From Bacteroidales bacterium (GTDB taxonomy: Bacteria > Bacteroidota > Bacteroidia > Bacteroidales > UBA7332), in NCBI GenBank assembly GCA_028687995.1, contig JAQTZA010000013.1:1-64000 (forward strand): a stretch of DNA of 64,000 bases. The letters are read 5' to 3'. Every line of letters starts with the position of its first letter. Position 1 is the stretch's first letter. Below are positions 20,594 to 30,455 of the stretch, in pieces. The notes under the pieces are model-generated. The model was not told where the DNA came from and did no database searches. It saw nothing but the letters and a program-made list of their open reading frames with translations. Position numbers and translations under genes: made by a program.

Positions 20594-21310
20594 ATGAATA
20601 GACAAAATAATCCATACATTACAATTAAGCCAGAAGGTATATCATTACCTCTACTCTATTCAGACGAATATCTTACAGCAATCGATAAGCCATGTGGCTT
20701 GTTGGTACATAGAACAACTATCGCTGAAGAGAATGCACCTGCTGCACTTCAAATACTACACAATCAGCTCAACAGAATGGTTTATCCAGTTCATAGAATA
20801 GATAGACCCACTTCAGGTGTAGTACTTTTCGCTCATTCACCCGAAATAGCGAGAAAACTGCAAGAAAATCTGAAAGAATTCAGTACTCAGAAGAAATATA
20901 CAGCTTTAGTGCGTGGCTGGATAACAGAAGAATACATTTCAAAAAGAGAAGTGAAAAACGATCGAGGAAATCTTCAATCTGCTGAAACACGCTTCATTCC
21001 AATTAAAAATTTCGAATTGCCTCTTAAAACAGATCGTTATGAATCAGCTCGATTTTCTATCATTGAAGCCTATCCTGCAACAGGAAGATGGCACCAAATC
21101 CGACAACATTTAGCGCAAATGCGCCACTACATTATCAACGACAGAGTACACGGCGATGGCAAGCAAAACCGTATTTTTACTGAGCAAATAGGCATCGAAG
21201 AGATGTTTCTCCACGCTACATCGATTCAAATCAATCATCCAATAACAGATCAATCAACGGCTATAAAAGCGCCATTCCCTTCGCATTGGAATAAGTTTCT
21301 GAGTGAATAA
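20594..21310 (+). CDS. RluA-family pseudouridine synthase (TruC-like)
   Basis: VYPVHRIDRPTSGVVLFA catalytic HRxDxxTSG motif; GRWHQIRQH. Confidence 0.85.
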   Translation: MNRQNNPYITIKPEGISLPLLYSDEYLTAIDKPCGLLVHRTTIAEENAPAALQILHNQLNRMVYPVHRIDRPTSGVVLFAHSPEIARKLQENLKEFSTQKKYTALVRGWITEEYISKREVKNDRGNLQSAETRFIPIKNFELPLKTDRYESARFSIIEAYPATGRWHQIRQHLAQMRHYIINDRVHGDGKQNRIFTEQIGIEEMFLHATSIQINHPITDQSTAIKAPFPSHWNKFLSE

Positions 21311-21366
21311 TCTCGATTTCAATAAATCGACATATCTTTGTATTGTCTATAAAAAACCTCTTTTTC

Positions 21367-21999
21367 ATGATTGAATTTCAGAACATTTCTCTTTCTTATG
21401 AAAATAAAGAGGTAATTCGTGATCTTTCCTTTTCTATCAAACCTGGCGAGTCAGTTTGTTTAAGAGGCTCGTCAGGATGTGGAAAATCATCAGTTCTTCA
21501 TGCATTATTAGGATTTATTACTCCTAATTGCGGTAAAATATTTGTTGAACAAAGAAGATTGGATTCAAATTCTATCCAGCACATTCGTGAACAAGTAGCT
21601 TATCTTCCACAGGATTTGTCATTTCCCTTTACAACAGTAAAAGAGCTCATCGACGCGCCATTCAAATTCAAGGCAAATCGATTGAAAAAACACTCAACAG
21701 AGGTGATTTTTTCGACTTTTGCCGAACTCGGTTTGGAAGCAAATATCTATTCTAAAAATTTGAATGAAATTTCAATCGGTCAAAAGCAACGAGTGATGCT
21801 CGCATTAATGAAATTGCTGGATAAAGAAATTTTACTTTTGGATGAGCCGACCTCTGCTCTCGATCCTGATTCAGTAGTTTTAGTGATAAACTTTCTAAAA
21901 TCATTGTCAGGAAAAACAATTTTGGCGGTATCGCACGATGAGTTATTTGCCCAACATTTCGATAAAGTGATTCATATCAAACAAATAAACTCAATCTGA
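21367..21999 (+). CDS. ABC transporter ATP-binding protein (FetA/YbbL-like)
   Basis: Walker A GSSGCGKSS, signature ISIGQKQR, Walker B LLLDEPTSAL; paired with a FetB-like permease. Confidence 0.88.
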   Translation: MIEFQNISLSYENKEVIRDLSFSIKPGESVCLRGSSGCGKSSVLHALLGFITPNCGKIFVEQRRLDSNSIQHIREQVAYLPQDLSFPFTTVKELIDAPFKFKANRLKKHSTEVIFSTFAELGLEANIYSKNLNEISIGQKQRVMLALMKLLDKEILLLDEPTSALDPDSVVLVINFLKSLSGKTILAVSHDELFAQHFDKVIHIKQINSI

Positions 22000-22001
22000 T
22001 T

Positions 22002-22766
22002 ATGGATATCAGCTACCCTCAATTTTTTCTCGGATTTGTTTTATTGCTGATTCCAGTCTATTTTTTGCAGTATTATAAAACGGGGTTGGTAAAAGATACG
22101 CTATTTGCAGCTGGTCGAATGACTGGGCAGCTTTTCTTAATTGGCTTGTATCTTGAATATCTGTTTCGACTCAACAGTTCGTTAATCAATTTAATTTGGG
22201 TACTGGTAATGATTGTAATTACGGCTTTCACAGTAGTAAAAAGAACCAATCTTTCCCTTAAAACGGTTTTTCTTCCTGTTTCGATGGCTATTCTTCTTTC
22301 GATTATTCTCATTGCCGGATTTTTCTTGAATTTTGTATTGCAGCTAAACTCGATGTTCGAAGCTCGTTATTTTATTCCCATTTGCGGAATGATTCTGGGA
22401 AATATGCTTAATGCTTGTGTCATTTCCCTCAGCGCATATTATAGCGGTATAAAACGAGAGAAAACACTTTATCAATTCTCACTGGGCAATGGCGCTACTC
22501 CCACAGAAGCTCAACATTATTTCATACGTGATGCATTGATAAAATCGCTTAACCCAACCATCGCTACCATGGCCGTAATGGGTTTAATTGCGTTGCCAGG
22601 CACCATGACAGGTCAGATTCTGGGTGGAAGTTCCCCATCTATCGCCATCAAATATCAGATTATGATCATGATTGTTATTTTTGCAGCTTCAGTTATCTCC
22701 GTGGTTATCACAATTTTACTTTCATCCCGAAACGCTTTCTCAAAATCTGGCATATTAAAGAAATGA
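22002..22766 (+). CDS. FetB/YbbM-like ABC transporter permease
   Basis: Multi-TM; LGNGATPTEA, ATMAVMGLIALPGTMTGQILGGSSP typical of UPF0014/FetB. Confidence 0.9.
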   Translation: MDISYPQFFLGFVLLLIPVYFLQYYKTGLVKDTLFAAGRMTGQLFLIGLYLEYLFRLNSSLINLIWVLVMIVITAFTVVKRTNLSLKTVFLPVSMAILLSIILIAGFFLNFVLQLNSMFEARYFIPICGMILGNMLNACVISLSAYYSGIKREKTLYQFSLGNGATPTEAQHYFIRDALIKSLNPTIATMAVMGLIALPGTMTGQILGGSSPSIAIKYQIMIMIVIFAASVISVVITILLSSRNAFSKSGILKK

Positions 22767-22860
22767 AATATTGTTAGTTTCAGAAATCTTGTAACACCAT
22801 CTTCACATCTCCGTAATACGCCCAGTATATATTTGTTGTTTCGAATCGAAACCTACGAAT

Positions 22861-23199
22861 ATGAAAGACATAAATGCTAAAAAAATGAGTAATCGAGATC
22901 TAGATCTACTCGCAGAAAGTTATGTTGAAATCATTAGCCAATCAGGAATAGAAGAGATTACGCAAAATGCCATCTTTAACCAGTTGACATCGATTAGTCG
23001 ACTTTTTCGTGAAAGAAGAAATTCTGACACAACAAATGAAGTTGTAACATTGCGAATGGAACTTACAGCTGCCCTCAAAAATACTTACAGCAAGATTATT
23101 GCTATGGAGATTGAAACCAATCATCCGAAATGGAGCAATCTTGCTCAAAAAATATTCGATAATTATGAAACAATCCCATACGAGTATCAGTTTCAATGA
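22861..23199 (+). CDS. Hypothetical protein, 112 aa, helical
   Basis: ORF with upstream TATATTTG and downstream terminator at 23208. Confidence 0.55.
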   Translation: MKDINAKKMSNRDLDLLAESYVEIISQSGIEEITQNAIFNQLTSISRLFRERRNSDTTNEVVTLRMELTAALKNTYSKIIAMEIETNHPKWSNLAQKIFDNYETIPYEYQFQ

Positions 23200-23207
23200 A
23201 AATTTTA

Positions 23208-23241
23208 GCGAGAATTGAGTTAAATCAATTCTCGCTTTTTT
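23208..23241 (+). terminator. Terminator
   Basis: GCGAGAATTGA/TCAATTCTCGC followed by TTTTTTT. Confidence 0.8.
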
Positions 23242-23414
23242 TATTCATATTTCTGCTCATTTCAACTCTTATACTATCAAAAATTCTTCTAAAATCAGAT
23301 GACATTTCGCAATTAAGCAAATAAATATTATTTTTGCAGCCGCTTAAGATAGAATTGTTCTAAACAAATCCTGAACTTTTCCGTTTTATTTCTATTAAAC
23401 TTAACTTGATTGAA

Positions 23415-24608
23415 ATGATTATCAAACAACGAATGCGAGGATTTATCAGTTTAACTGCTCATCCTAAAGGATGTGAAAGAAACGTACTAAATCAAATTGA
23501 ATACATCAAATCGAAAGGTGAAATTGAAGGTCCAAAGAATGTATTAGTTATTGGTGCATCCACAGGATTTGGACTATCATCCAGAATCGCAAGTGCTTTT
23601 AGCTCAAATGCTGCAACGATTGGAGTTTTCTTCGAGAAAGAGCCTCAAGAAGGCAAAACAGCTACGCCGGGATGGTACAATACCGCTGCTTTTCACAAAG
23701 CCGCACATGCAGCTGGTCTTTATGCTAAAAGTATCAATGGCGATGCATTTTCAAATGAGGTGAAAGTCAAAACTATCGAGTTAATCAAAGCCGATTTAGG
23801 CAAAATAGATTTAATTATCTACAGTTTGGCATCGCCTGTTCGTACTCATCCTGAGACAGGCATAACCCATCGCTCTGTATTGAAGCCTATTGGAAATCAA
23901 TATTCTAATAAAACGGTTGATTTTCATACTGGAATTATTTCGGAAGTAAGTATCGAACCAAGCGTAGATGGTGACATCGAAAATACGGTGGCTGTGATGG
24001 GTGGTGAAGATTGGAATATGTGGATTGACGCATTACAAGCAGCTGATGTACTGGCTGAAAATGTAGTAACAGTTGCATATTCTTATATTGGCCCTGCAGT
24101 TACCGAACCAGTCTATCGCAAAGGTACTATTGGAAAAGCTAAAGACGATCTTGAAAAGACAGCTTTTGATATAACCGAAAAACTAAAATCAATCAATGGG
24201 AAAGGTTACGTCTCTGTAAACAAAGCATTGGTGACACAGGCAAGTTCTGCGATTCCAATTATTCCTTTATATATCACAGTTCTCTATAAAATAATGAAGT
24301 CAAAAGGTATTCACGAAGGATGTATTGAGCAAATTCAAAGACTTTATTACGATAGATTATACACCACATCAGGATCGGTTCCAACTGATTCAGCGGGACG
24401 TATCCGAATAGACGACTGGGAAATGCGTGAAGATGTTCAGCAAGAAATACTCAATTTGTGGAAGCAAGTCGACACAGATACTTTACACAACATTGGTGAT
24501 TTAAAAGGCTATACTAAAGATTTCAAAAACTTATTTGGTTTTGGATTTAAAGAAGTTGATTATCACGAAGATGTAAATGAAATGGTGGAAATAGACGGAT
24601 TGATTTAA
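23415..24608 (+). CDS. fabV: Trans-2-enoyl-CoA/enoyl-ACP reductase, FabV/TER family
   Basis: MIIKQRMRGFISLTAHPKGCERNVLNQIEY, VLVIGASTGFGLSSRIA; FabV-type length. Confidence 0.93.
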   Translation: MIIKQRMRGFISLTAHPKGCERNVLNQIEYIKSKGEIEGPKNVLVIGASTGFGLSSRIASAFSSNAATIGVFFEKEPQEGKTATPGWYNTAAFHKAAHAAGLYAKSINGDAFSNEVKVKTIELIKADLGKIDLIIYSLASPVRTHPETGITHRSVLKPIGNQYSNKTVDFHTGIISEVSIEPSVDGDIENTVAVMGGEDWNMWIDALQAADVLAENVVTVAYSYIGPAVTEPVYRKGTIGKAKDDLEKTAFDITEKLKSINGKGYVSVNKALVTQASSAIPIIPLYITVLYKIMKSKGIHEGCIEQIQRLYYDRLYTTSGSVPTDSAGRIRIDDWEMREDVQQEILNLWKQVDTDTLHNIGDLKGYTKDFKNLFGFGFKEVDYHEDVNEMVEIDGLI

Positions 24609-24631
24609 TTTATACTTTCGTTAAAATTAAG

Positions 24632-24668
24632 CGAGAATCTTTTGAATGAAGATTCTCGTTTTTTATTT
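24632..24668 (+). terminator. Terminator downstream of fabV
   Basis: CGAGAATCTT/AAGATTCTCG followed by TTTTTT. Confidence 0.75.
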
Positions 24669-24726
24669 TAATGCAGCATAATCATACATGATTACATCCT
24701 CTTAATGAAATACTTAACTAAATAAT

Positions 24727-25257
24727 ATGAAAACTCTTCTTTCTATTCTTTGTGCATTTTTGATTTTGAATGGCTGTGCTAAAATGGACTCTATTAGTTT
24801 TTCAAATCAAAAGATTGTCTTTCAGCAAGAGTACATAAATTATGCTTGGGGATATTCTCATAACGGATTTTTCATAGATAGTACAGGCGCAATTTATACT
24901 TATCTTTAACCGACACAATGGGAGTTCACAGACTCTTTAAACAATATAAGTGAAGAGAATCTAAACAATAATCTTTATAAATGTCAGAAATCAAAATATT
25001 TGATTGACAAACAAGAACTTTCGTCAAAAATTGCACTTTTAAAGAACGCGTCACTTGGAAAAATATCTGAACCAATTATGGAAATGGCAGATGCTGGAAG
25101 TTCCACTTTCTACGGATTAAAATATAATGAGACTTCAAAATCCTATCACCGGATTCTTCTGAAACAAATTGGAGATTTAAGAATTGATAATTCGTCAGTT
25201 GAATCTATAGAATTATGGAATTGGCTCACTACGATTCAGAATAAAATCAGTCAATAG
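24727..25257 (+). pseudogene. Putative lipoprotein gene interrupted by an in-frame TAA
   Basis: Lipobox-like signal (MKTLLSILCAFLILNGCAKMDS). TAA at 24907-24909, after which the same frame stays open from 24910 to 25257 (PTQWEFTDSLNNISEENL...LIDKQELSSKI...NKISQ). Confidence 0.7.
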
Positions 25258-25266
25258 TTGACATAC

Positions 25267-25303
25267 AAAAGGCGGCATAATTACTCAAATTATACCGCCT
25301 TTT
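25267..25303. terminator. Bidirectional terminator
   Basis: AAAAGGCGGcATAATT/AATTATaCCGCCTTTT between convergent genes. Confidence 0.75.
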
Positions 25304-25318
25304 CATCTCTAAGAACCC

Positions 25319-26188
25319 CTACTCTTCAAGCAAAAGAGCTAGTAGATATTGACCATAGGCAGTTTTATCCAGCGATTTACCAAGCGCTTGCAATTGATCA
25401 TTGTTAATCCAACCGTTTCTCCAAGCAATCTCTTCAATGCAAGAGACATAAAAACCTTGTCTGCTTTGGATTGTTTCCACGAAGTTTGAAGCTTCCAATA
25501 GACTATCACAATTTCCAGTATCTAGCCAAGCAAATCCACGACCAAAAAGTTCCACTTTTAGTGTGCCTTCTTCTAAATACAATTTGTTTAAGTCTGTGAT
25601 TTCAAGTTCTCCTCGCACAGAGGGTTTCAAACTCTTTGCTTTGGCTACTACATCCGTTCCATAAAAATACAATCCAGGAACCGCGTAATTTGATTTAGGA
25701 TGCTCTGGTTTTTCTTCAAGACTCACTACTTTGTTGTTAGAATCGAATTCAGCAACACCATAAGCACGAGGATCTTTCACATAATATCCAAAAATACAGG
25801 CGCCAGTTTCGATAGATGCTGCACGTTTCAACATGCTAGAAAATCCCTGACCGTAAAACATATTATCACCAAGAATTAAACAACCTGATTCGCCCGCTAA
25901 AAACTCCTCACCAAGCAAAAATGCTTCAGCCAGTCCATTGGGTGCATCTTGAATTTTATAGGAAAAACTCATTCCTAACTCTTCTCCCGAACCCAATAAA
26001 TCTCTAAACATCGGTAAATCACGAGGTGTAGAAATAATTAAGACTTCGCGAATACCAGCCAACATCAATGTAGATAATGGATAATAAATCATCGGTTTAT
26101 CATAAACCGGCATAATTTGTTTTGAAATAGCTTTTGAAAGTGGATACAATCGAGTTGCACTACCTCCAGCAAGAATAATTCCTTTCAT
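25319..26188 (-). CDS. rfbA: Glucose-1-phosphate thymidylyltransferase
   Basis: [46 protein letters not shown]. Confidence 0.96.
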   Translation of the reverse strand: MKGIILAGGSATRLYPLSKAISKQIMPVYDKPMIYYPLSTLMLAGIREVLIISTPRDLPMFRDLLGSGEELGMSFSYKIQDAPNGLAEAFLLGEEFLAGESGCLILGDNMFYGQGFSSMLKRAASIETGACIFGYYVKDPRAYGVAEFDSNNKVVSLEEKPEHPKSNYAVPGLYFYGTDVVAKAKSLKPSVRGELEITDLNKLYLEEGTLKVELFGRGFAWLDTGNCDSLLEASNFVETIQSRQGFYVSCIEEIAWRNGWINNDQLQALGKSLDKTAYGQYLLALLLEE

Positions 26189-26291
26189 CTGTTTATATTT
26201 TTGATTTTAATTGTCTGATGGAACTCGCACATAAACATTTTCTTGTATGTCTCCCGATAGCTATCGGGATTGTTTGACGTGCTCGTTTCAA
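26189..26291 (-). repeat. Second copy of the dispersed intergenic repeat seen at 475..564, carrying an extra 18-bp palindrome
   Basis: CTGTTTATA(T)TTTTGATTTTAATtGTCtGATGGAACTCGCACAT... and ...CGTGCTCGTTTCA shared with 475..564. TCCCGATAGCTATCGGGA at 26252-26269. Confidence 0.75.
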
Positions 26292-26479
26292 ATAAATTTA
26301 GTTTTGTTTTATGACACAAAGAAAGAGTCAATATTTGACTAAATCTAAGGTATTGATTTTACAAAGATATAATAATCAAATTCGTTAGCATTTGATTTGA
26401 AAAAAAATTGAGTAAAAAAATCATATTTTATATGACTATTAAAAAATTATTTTACCTTTGTCGTGATTTACTAATGAAC

Positions 26480-26495
26480 GTGTTAGATCTAACAC
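26480..26495. promoter_or_regulatory. Perfect 16-bp palindrome in the rho leader, nested in a longer inverted repeat
   Basis: ATGAAC-g-TGTTAGATCTAACA-ctccaa-GTTCAT; GTGTTAGATCTAACAC is perfect; lies just downstream of a TACCTTTG box (26453-26460). Confidence 0.5.
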
Positions 26496-26712
26496 TCCAA
26501 GTTCATATATTCATAGAAACATTTTAGAGTAGTTCGAAGGCACACGCCACAGGCAGTATTCCATATATCCTTACAAATAATATCGATAATCTATTTACAT
26601 CAATAGGGCTTTGACCATGTGCTAACTGCATTCAATATTCATGCCATTCTTTCATCCTTATTATTTCAAATAACTCTATCCATTATCACCAAGATAATTC
26701 ATTAATAAACAA

Positions 26713-28452
26713 ATGTTTACACCAGAAGAACTAAACAACAAAGTTTTAACTGAGCTTAAAACTATTGCTAAAGAAATGGGTATCAAACGCATTGATACTC
26801 TCAAAAAAGACGAATTGGTAAAAGCCATATTATCAGCAGGGACCGTTTCGACAGTTGATACATCAGAATCAGTAAAAGATTCAGATGAAAAGAAAAAAAG
26901 AAGTCGTATATCTGTTGCGAAAATAGATGCCAAGGTTACTTCGAGCGACGAAAAGAGAACACCCCAAAAGGGTAATAATCATTCGAATCATGTAACTACA
27001 AAACAACCATCTCCTTTCAAAGTAGAGGCAACGAATGCTATTCAAAACGAAAATAAAACATTCGCAGCTCCTAAACTATCGGAATATATTCACAACAAAG
27101 ATATCGTGGTGCATCGCCCCACACCAACTATACAATCAGAAAACACTCTACTTCCAGAAATCCCTGCAGACGCAGAAGAAGAGACAATGCCAATTGCTCA
27201 ACCTGAAACCGTAGAGCAAGTTATTTCGAACGAAGAGCCACCACAAGATCCACAACCACAGATTACTCCAGATAATCGGATGAATCGTCCACGATTTGTA
27301 AACGGTAAACATCCTCACGAAAAACCGTATGAGTTCGAGGGGATTTTGATTGGAAATGGCGTATTAGAGATTATGCCAGATGGATATGGATTCCTACGTT
27401 CGGCCGATTATAATTTCCTAACTTCACCCGATGATGTCTATGTTTCTCAATCACAAATCAGACTTTTTGGTTTAAAAACAGGTGATTTGGTTGAAGGCTC
27501 TATTCGTCCTCCGAAAGAGGGTGAAAAATACTTCCCATTGGTGAAGGTTGAAAAAATAAACGGTCGCTCTCCAGAATATGTTCGCGATAGAATTCCATTC
27601 GACTTCCTTACGCCTCTTTTTCCTGATCAAAAATTCAAACTATGTAGAGGATCAAGAGATAGCATTTCGATGCGTGTAGTAGATATGTTCTCTCCTATCG
27701 GAAAAGGGCAACGTGGGCTTATTGTGGCTCAACCCAAAACAGGTAAAACAATCCTGTTGAAAGATATTGCAAATGCAATCGCAGAGAATCATCCAGAAGT
27801 TTATATGATTATCCTTCTCATTGACGAACGTCCTGAAGAGGTAACCGATATGGCCCGAAACGTTCGTGCGGAAGTTATTTCATCCACTTTTGATGAACCA
27901 GCTGAGCGTCACGTAAAAATTGCAAGCATAGTACTTGAGAAAGCAAAACGTATGGTGGAATGCGGTCACGATGTTGTTATTTTACTGGATTCTATCACGA
28001 GATTGGCTCGAGCATACAATACCGTCTCTCCTGCCTCTGGTAAGGTTCTTTCTGGTGGTGTGGATGCCAATGCGCTACACAAGCCAAAGCGCTTCTTTGG
28101 GGCTGCACGCAATATCGAAAATGGAGGAAGCTTGACAATCATCGCAACGGCACTCACTGAAACAGGCTCGAAAATGGACGAAGTTATTTTTGAAGAGTTC
28201 AAAGGAACAGGAAATATGGAACTTCAACTCGACCGTAAACTTTCGAATCGACGAATTTTCCCTGCCGTAGACATTACTGCCTCTAGTACTCGTCGTGACG
28301 ATTTACTTTTAGATCGTGAAACGCTTAATAGAATGTGGATTCTTCGTCGTTATTTATCAGATATGAATTCAAACGAAGCGATGGAATTCATCAAAGACAG
28401 AATGGAAAAGACATCGAATAACGAAGAACTCCTCTTGTCGATGAACGACTAA
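26713..28452 (+). CDS. rho: Transcription termination factor Rho with long low-complexity insertion
   Basis: Rho N-terminal domain, RNA-binding [21 protein letters not shown], Walker [24 protein letters not shown]. Confidence 0.97.
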   Translation: MFTPEELNNKVLTELKTIAKEMGIKRIDTLKKDELVKAILSAGTVSTVDTSESVKDSDEKKKRSRISVAKIDAKVTSSDEKRTPQKGNNHSNHVTTKQPSPFKVEATNAIQNENKTFAAPKLSEYIHNKDIVVHRPTPTIQSENTLLPEIPADAEEETMPIAQPETVEQVISNEEPPQDPQPQITPDNRMNRPRFVNGKHPHEKPYEFEGILIGNGVLEIMPDGYGFLRSADYNFLTSPDDVYVSQSQIRLFGLKTGDLVEGSIRPPKEGEKYFPLVKVEKINGRSPEYVRDRIPFDFLTPLFPDQKFKLCRGSRDSISMRVVDMFSPIGKGQRGLIVAQPKTGKTILLKDIANAIAENHPEVYMIILLIDERPEEVTDMARNVRAEVISSTFDEPAERHVKIASIVLEKAKRMVECGHDVVILLDSITRLARAYNTVSPASGKVLSGGVDANALHKPKRFFGAARNIENGGSLTIIATALTETGSKMDEVIFEEFKGTGNMELQLDRKLSNRRIFPAVDITASSTRRDDLLLDRETLNRMWILRRYLSDMNSNEAMEFIKDRMEKTSNNEELLLSMND

Positions 28453-28510
28453 TTGAATATTTTTCGAGGTCATTTGTAAAAAAGACACTGTCCAATAGAT
28501 TGTGTAAATG

Positions 28511-28544
28511 AAAAACTACAGGAATCATCTTCTTGTAGTTTTTT
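28511..28544 (+). terminator. Terminator downstream of rho
   Basis: AAAAACTACA/TGTAGTTTTTT hairpin. Confidence 0.7.
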
Positions 28545-28910
28545 CTTTTCAAACCCCTCGTTGATTTATGAGTGAGGATTCGAAAAGAAAAAATCGAGAT
28601 TAGTTAACGTAAAAAAAATTTCTTTTGTAAAGAACAATTTGTGATAAATATTCCCCTAAGATTATTAAACAAAGAATTACTGTCACCGAATTTAAATAGC
28701 TTTACAGACTCAAAAAAAAAACTGTTTTTCAGTCGATTACAAAAAGTAAAAAAAGTGAACTCAGCCTATTTGGAACTGGGGACTGATTTTCAATCAATTT
28801 CTTGCGATATTTGGAAACATAATCCAAGTTTAAAACCTGAACCCTGTAGTCTTGAGTTTACACAAAATTATGGATAGGCACTTATTCCCTAAATAATTTC
28901 AATCTACGGT

Positions 28911-30452
28911 TTAAAAGCCAAAATCCTCAATTTTCTTTTCAAACTTTTTTGCTTCTGAAGGCTTTTTTGCAACAGCCTGAACTCCCAAACCCTCCACATA
29001 AATGGCTTGGCGAGGAGTGACGGGACAAATGGATTCACAACCACCACAACCAATACAAAGATCTTCTGTTACTTCGGGTATCGTGAGTCCGTTTTGGAAA
29101 GGTATCATGTGCACCGCTTGTGTAGGACAATGTTCGGAGCAAGCTCCACAATCTTTATTTTCTGAAAAGACAATACAAATATTTTTGCGAAACTTCGCAA
29201 CTCCAATCTGTGCGACCTTTTTTTGCGTGACAGTCAGCGGTTTTAATGCAGCTGTCGGACAAATATCGGTGCAGACTGTACATTCGTAGTTGCAATAAAC
29301 ATGCGTGCTAAAAGCAAGGTGTGGCTGCATAATCCCCAACCAACCATATTGCAAGGCAGCCGGTTTAAGCACTTGCATCGGACATTTTGCCACACAAAGC
29401 TGGCATCCAGTACAATGTTGATGAAAATGCGCAGCATCGAAAGCTCCCGGAGGCATGATGGGTTTACGAGTCAAGTAAGAGTCCTGCGCACCTTGTATTA
29501 CACGAGTTTTTGCAGTGACGGCGCCCACCAACACCGCTCCTGAAGTCATCAAAAATGTTCGTTTGTGCAAATCAGTCTTCTCTGAAAAGGCAACAGTTTT
29601 TTTATTTACCTGGTTTTTTGCGTACCGAAAGGCATACTTCACACCTCCTTTTTTGCAAACTGACAAACAGTTGAAACAACTCACACAGCGAGAGTCATCT
29701 ACCGTCATCGCTTGACTATCGATACACTGCGATTTACATTTCGTTTCGCATGCGCTGCACTGCGTGCAGGAGCTTTGTTCAATTTCAATTTTGAATAAAG
29801 AAAATTTCGAGAAAATACCCAAAAACGTTCCTACGGGACAGATCGTATTACAATACATTCTACCCCAAAACCAAGACATAACAGCAACCGCGATAAAGAA
29901 GATTATCGAAATAGTAAACATCAACGGTACGAATGGCAACTGCTCCACTTTATACAATGAATAGATGCCAATGTGCGAAAGTGGCACAACTAGCAGATTA
30001 TTGGCAGCGATAACCAAAGGGCGAAAAAGTTGGGTCGTCAACCGACCGAAAATGCTATACGGATCGAGTATCATCACCAATAACGAACTTCCTGAAAAGA
30101 AAGTGATCACTGTAAGCGTCAGAATGGAATAACGGAGAAAATTGCGAGGTTTTGCATAACTGTAACGTTTGCGCTTTCTCGTTGGAAACCAAGTAGATTT
30201 CCACGAAGCGATATCTTGCATCACTCCTAAAGGACAGATAACAGAACAATACAATCGTCCTAAAACCAAACTCAACAGGACGAGAAACAGCAAACTGCCA
30301 AAGCTAAGGGTAAGTAATGATGGCATCCATTGCAAATGAATCAAAACATGCAGTTGCTCAGGTAGTTTACCAGTAAAATCGAGAAATGAAAGCAGTATGG
30401 GAACAAAAAAAAGCGACGCAGCAATGCGACGAATCAACTTTAGGTGTTTCAT
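28911..30452 (-). CDS. Polyferredoxin-type membrane protein (NapH/CcoG-like plus multi-[4Fe-4S] C-terminus)
   Basis: Several TM helices with CSVICPLG and CNTICPVG, then CTQCSACETKC, CVSCFNCLSVC, CTGCQLCVAKCP, CTVCTDICP, CGACSEHCP, CIGCGGCESICP. Confidence 0.88.
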   Translation of the reverse strand: MKHLKLIRRIAASLFFVPILLSFLDFTGKLPEQLHVLIHLQWMPSLLTLSFGSLLFLVLLSLVLGRLYCSVICPLGVMQDIASWKSTWFPTRKRKRYSYAKPRNFLRYSILTLTVITFFSGSSLLVMILDPYSIFGRLTTQLFRPLVIAANNLLVVPLSHIGIYSLYKVEQLPFVPLMFTISIIFFIAVAVMSWFWGRMYCNTICPVGTFLGIFSKFSLFKIEIEQSSCTQCSACETKCKSQCIDSQAMTVDDSRCVSCFNCLSVCKKGGVKYAFRYAKNQVNKKTVAFSEKTDLHKRTFLMTSGAVLVGAVTAKTRVIQGAQDSYLTRKPIMPPGAFDAAHFHQHCTGCQLCVAKCPMQVLKPAALQYGWLGIMQPHLAFSTHVYCNYECTVCTDICPTAALKPLTVTQKKVAQIGVAKFRKNICIVFSENKDCGACSEHCPTQAVHMIPFQNGLTIPEVTEDLCIGCGGCESICPVTPRQAIYVEGLGVQAVAKKPSEAKKFEKKIEDFGF

Positions 30453-30455
30453 CTC

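Noticed and set aside
28641-28877. 78-aa plus-strand ORF after rho
   Set aside because: Low-complexity, no recognisable family, lies in an AT-rich intergenic stretch after the rho terminator.
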